Source: Paenibacillus gyeongsangnamensis (GTDB lineage Bacteria > Bacillota > Bacilli > Paenibacillales > NBRC-103111). From it: a stretch of DNA of 64,000 bases. The number at the start of each line of letters is the position of its first letter. Position 1 is the first letter of the stretch. The stretch is taken from assembly GCF_027533625.1 (NCBI RefSeq), contig NZ_JAQAGZ010000010.1:62001-126000 (forward strand), in the 5' to 3' direction. The notes beneath the pieces are model-generated. The model worked only from the letters and a program-made list of their open reading frames with translations, made no database searches and was not told the DNA's origin. Below, piece after piece: positions 63,550 to 64,000 of this stretch. Position numbers and translations under genes: made by a program.

Positions 63550-64000
63550 ATGAGAGGATTAAAGACGCATCTGGCGCCGTACGTAATGATTTCCCCGTTC
63601 TATGTCTTGTTCCTCGTGTTCAGCCTGTTCCCGATCGTGTTCTCGCTCTACCTTGCGTTCCACGCCTGGGACGGTCTTGGACCGATGGAATTCATAGGGC
63701 TCCGCAATTTCCGCAATTTGCTGACAGACGATCCGGATTTCTGGAAGTCGGTCGGAAATACCTTTATCATCTGGTTCCTGTCGACGGTGCCGCAGCTGTT
63801 CGCGGCGCTGGTGATCGCCTTCCTGCTGAATGCGGCGTTTATGAGATTCAAGGACTTTTACCGCGCGGTATACTTTCTGCCGAACATTACGTCGATCGTG
63901 GCGGTGGCGATCATTTTCGGCTCGTTCTTCGGAAGCCAGTTCGGGCTCATCAACGGACTGCTTCAGGCGGCCGGGCTGCCCCGAATCGAATGGATCAACG
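63550..64000 (+). CDS. Sugar ABC transporter permease, N-terminal part cut by window edge
   Basis: The first 150 codons of a MalF/UgpA-type permease lie in the window: a first helix in PFYVLFLVFSLFPIVFSLYL, then MEFIGLRNFRNLL and a second helix group. The frame is open to base 64000. It lies 100 bases behind the binding lipoprotein and completes, with genes beyond the edge, the importer controlled by the two-component system. Confidence 0.9.
   Translation, partial: MRGLKTHLAPYVMISPFYVLFLVFSLFPIVFSLYLAFHAWDGLGPMEFIGLRNFRNLLTDDPDFWKSVGNTFIIWFLSTVPQLFAALVIAFLLNAAFMRFKDFYRAVYFLPNITSIVAVAIIFGSFFGSQFGLINGLLQAAGLPRIEWIN

Overview
The window looks like a chromosomal segment of a spore-forming Firmicute of the Paenibacillus type. 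Supporting signs are a mid-range GC content with AGGAGG-type ribosome binding sites, frequent TTG/GTG starts, a T-box ahead of ileS, YesM/YesN-style sensor pairs beside LplB/YtcP-type sugar importers, a Cse60 sporulation protein, and CcpA cre-like sites. I saw no rRNA, tRNA, CRISPR array, prophage or intact insertion sequence. All identifications come from reading the sequence and from remembered family features; no database was searched.

Layout. 1-3554 (minus): N-terminal part of a giant cyclic beta-1,2-glucan synthase that runs off the left edge. 3.9-9.2 kb: a UPF0158 protein, then a four-carbon sugar-acid locus (PrpR-N type regulator, a wrecked KdgT-type permease, a DUF1537 kinase and PdxA2). 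9.3-11 kb: an ArsR/AHSA1 unit with DUF6526 and TfoX-N proteins. 11-13.2 kb: MsrA, a WGxxGxxG-type surface protein, an unidentified structured RNA and a TRIC/UPF0126 channel. 13.2-19.2 kb (minus): an LplB/YtcP-type oligosaccharide importer with its lipoprotein and a membrane-bound AraC regulator. 19.4-22.2 kb: divergent CadC-like repressor and Cd/Zn P-type ATPase. 23-30.2 kb: a complete deoxynucleoside catabolic locus (deoR, deoC, cdd, nupC, deoB, deoD, pdp) with DeoR-operator and cre-like signals. 30.4-32.4 kb: PspC, PspA and a secreted coiled-coil protein. 32.5-36 kb: T-box and a type-2 ileS. 36.4-38.5 kb: AraC regulator, SRPBCC protein and a hypothetical. 38.5-42.1 kb: fixABCX, an electron-bifurcating complex with no nif genes in view. 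42.2-47.7 kb (minus): a seven-gene surface-glycan operon. 48-53 kb: a gluconate locus (gntP, RpiR repressor, gntZ, gntK) with shared operators. 53-57.6 kb: aldo-keto reductase, Gre-type protein, cse60 and a small membrane protein, a DnaA-box cluster, an IF-3-like paralogue, and tandem CBO0543-type membrane proteins. 57.7-64 kb: a histidine kinase / lipoprotein / response regulator trio followed by a second sugar-binding lipoprotein and a permease cut by the right edge.

The genes fit a saprophyte that lives on plant polymers, sugar acids and nucleosides, with most catabolic units carrying their own regulator.

The signals that ordinary genes do not explain are: a 101-nt structured repeat present three times in the same orientation, each directly after a terminator (12451, 31441, about 49427); six DnaA-box-like nonamers in 126 bp at 55404-55529; an unidentified terminated RNA at 12282-12443; twin palindromes around a long inverted repeat in the deoR leader; an ArsR operator that contains its own start codon; and a sensor kinase and response regulator that bracket a dedicated binding lipoprotein.
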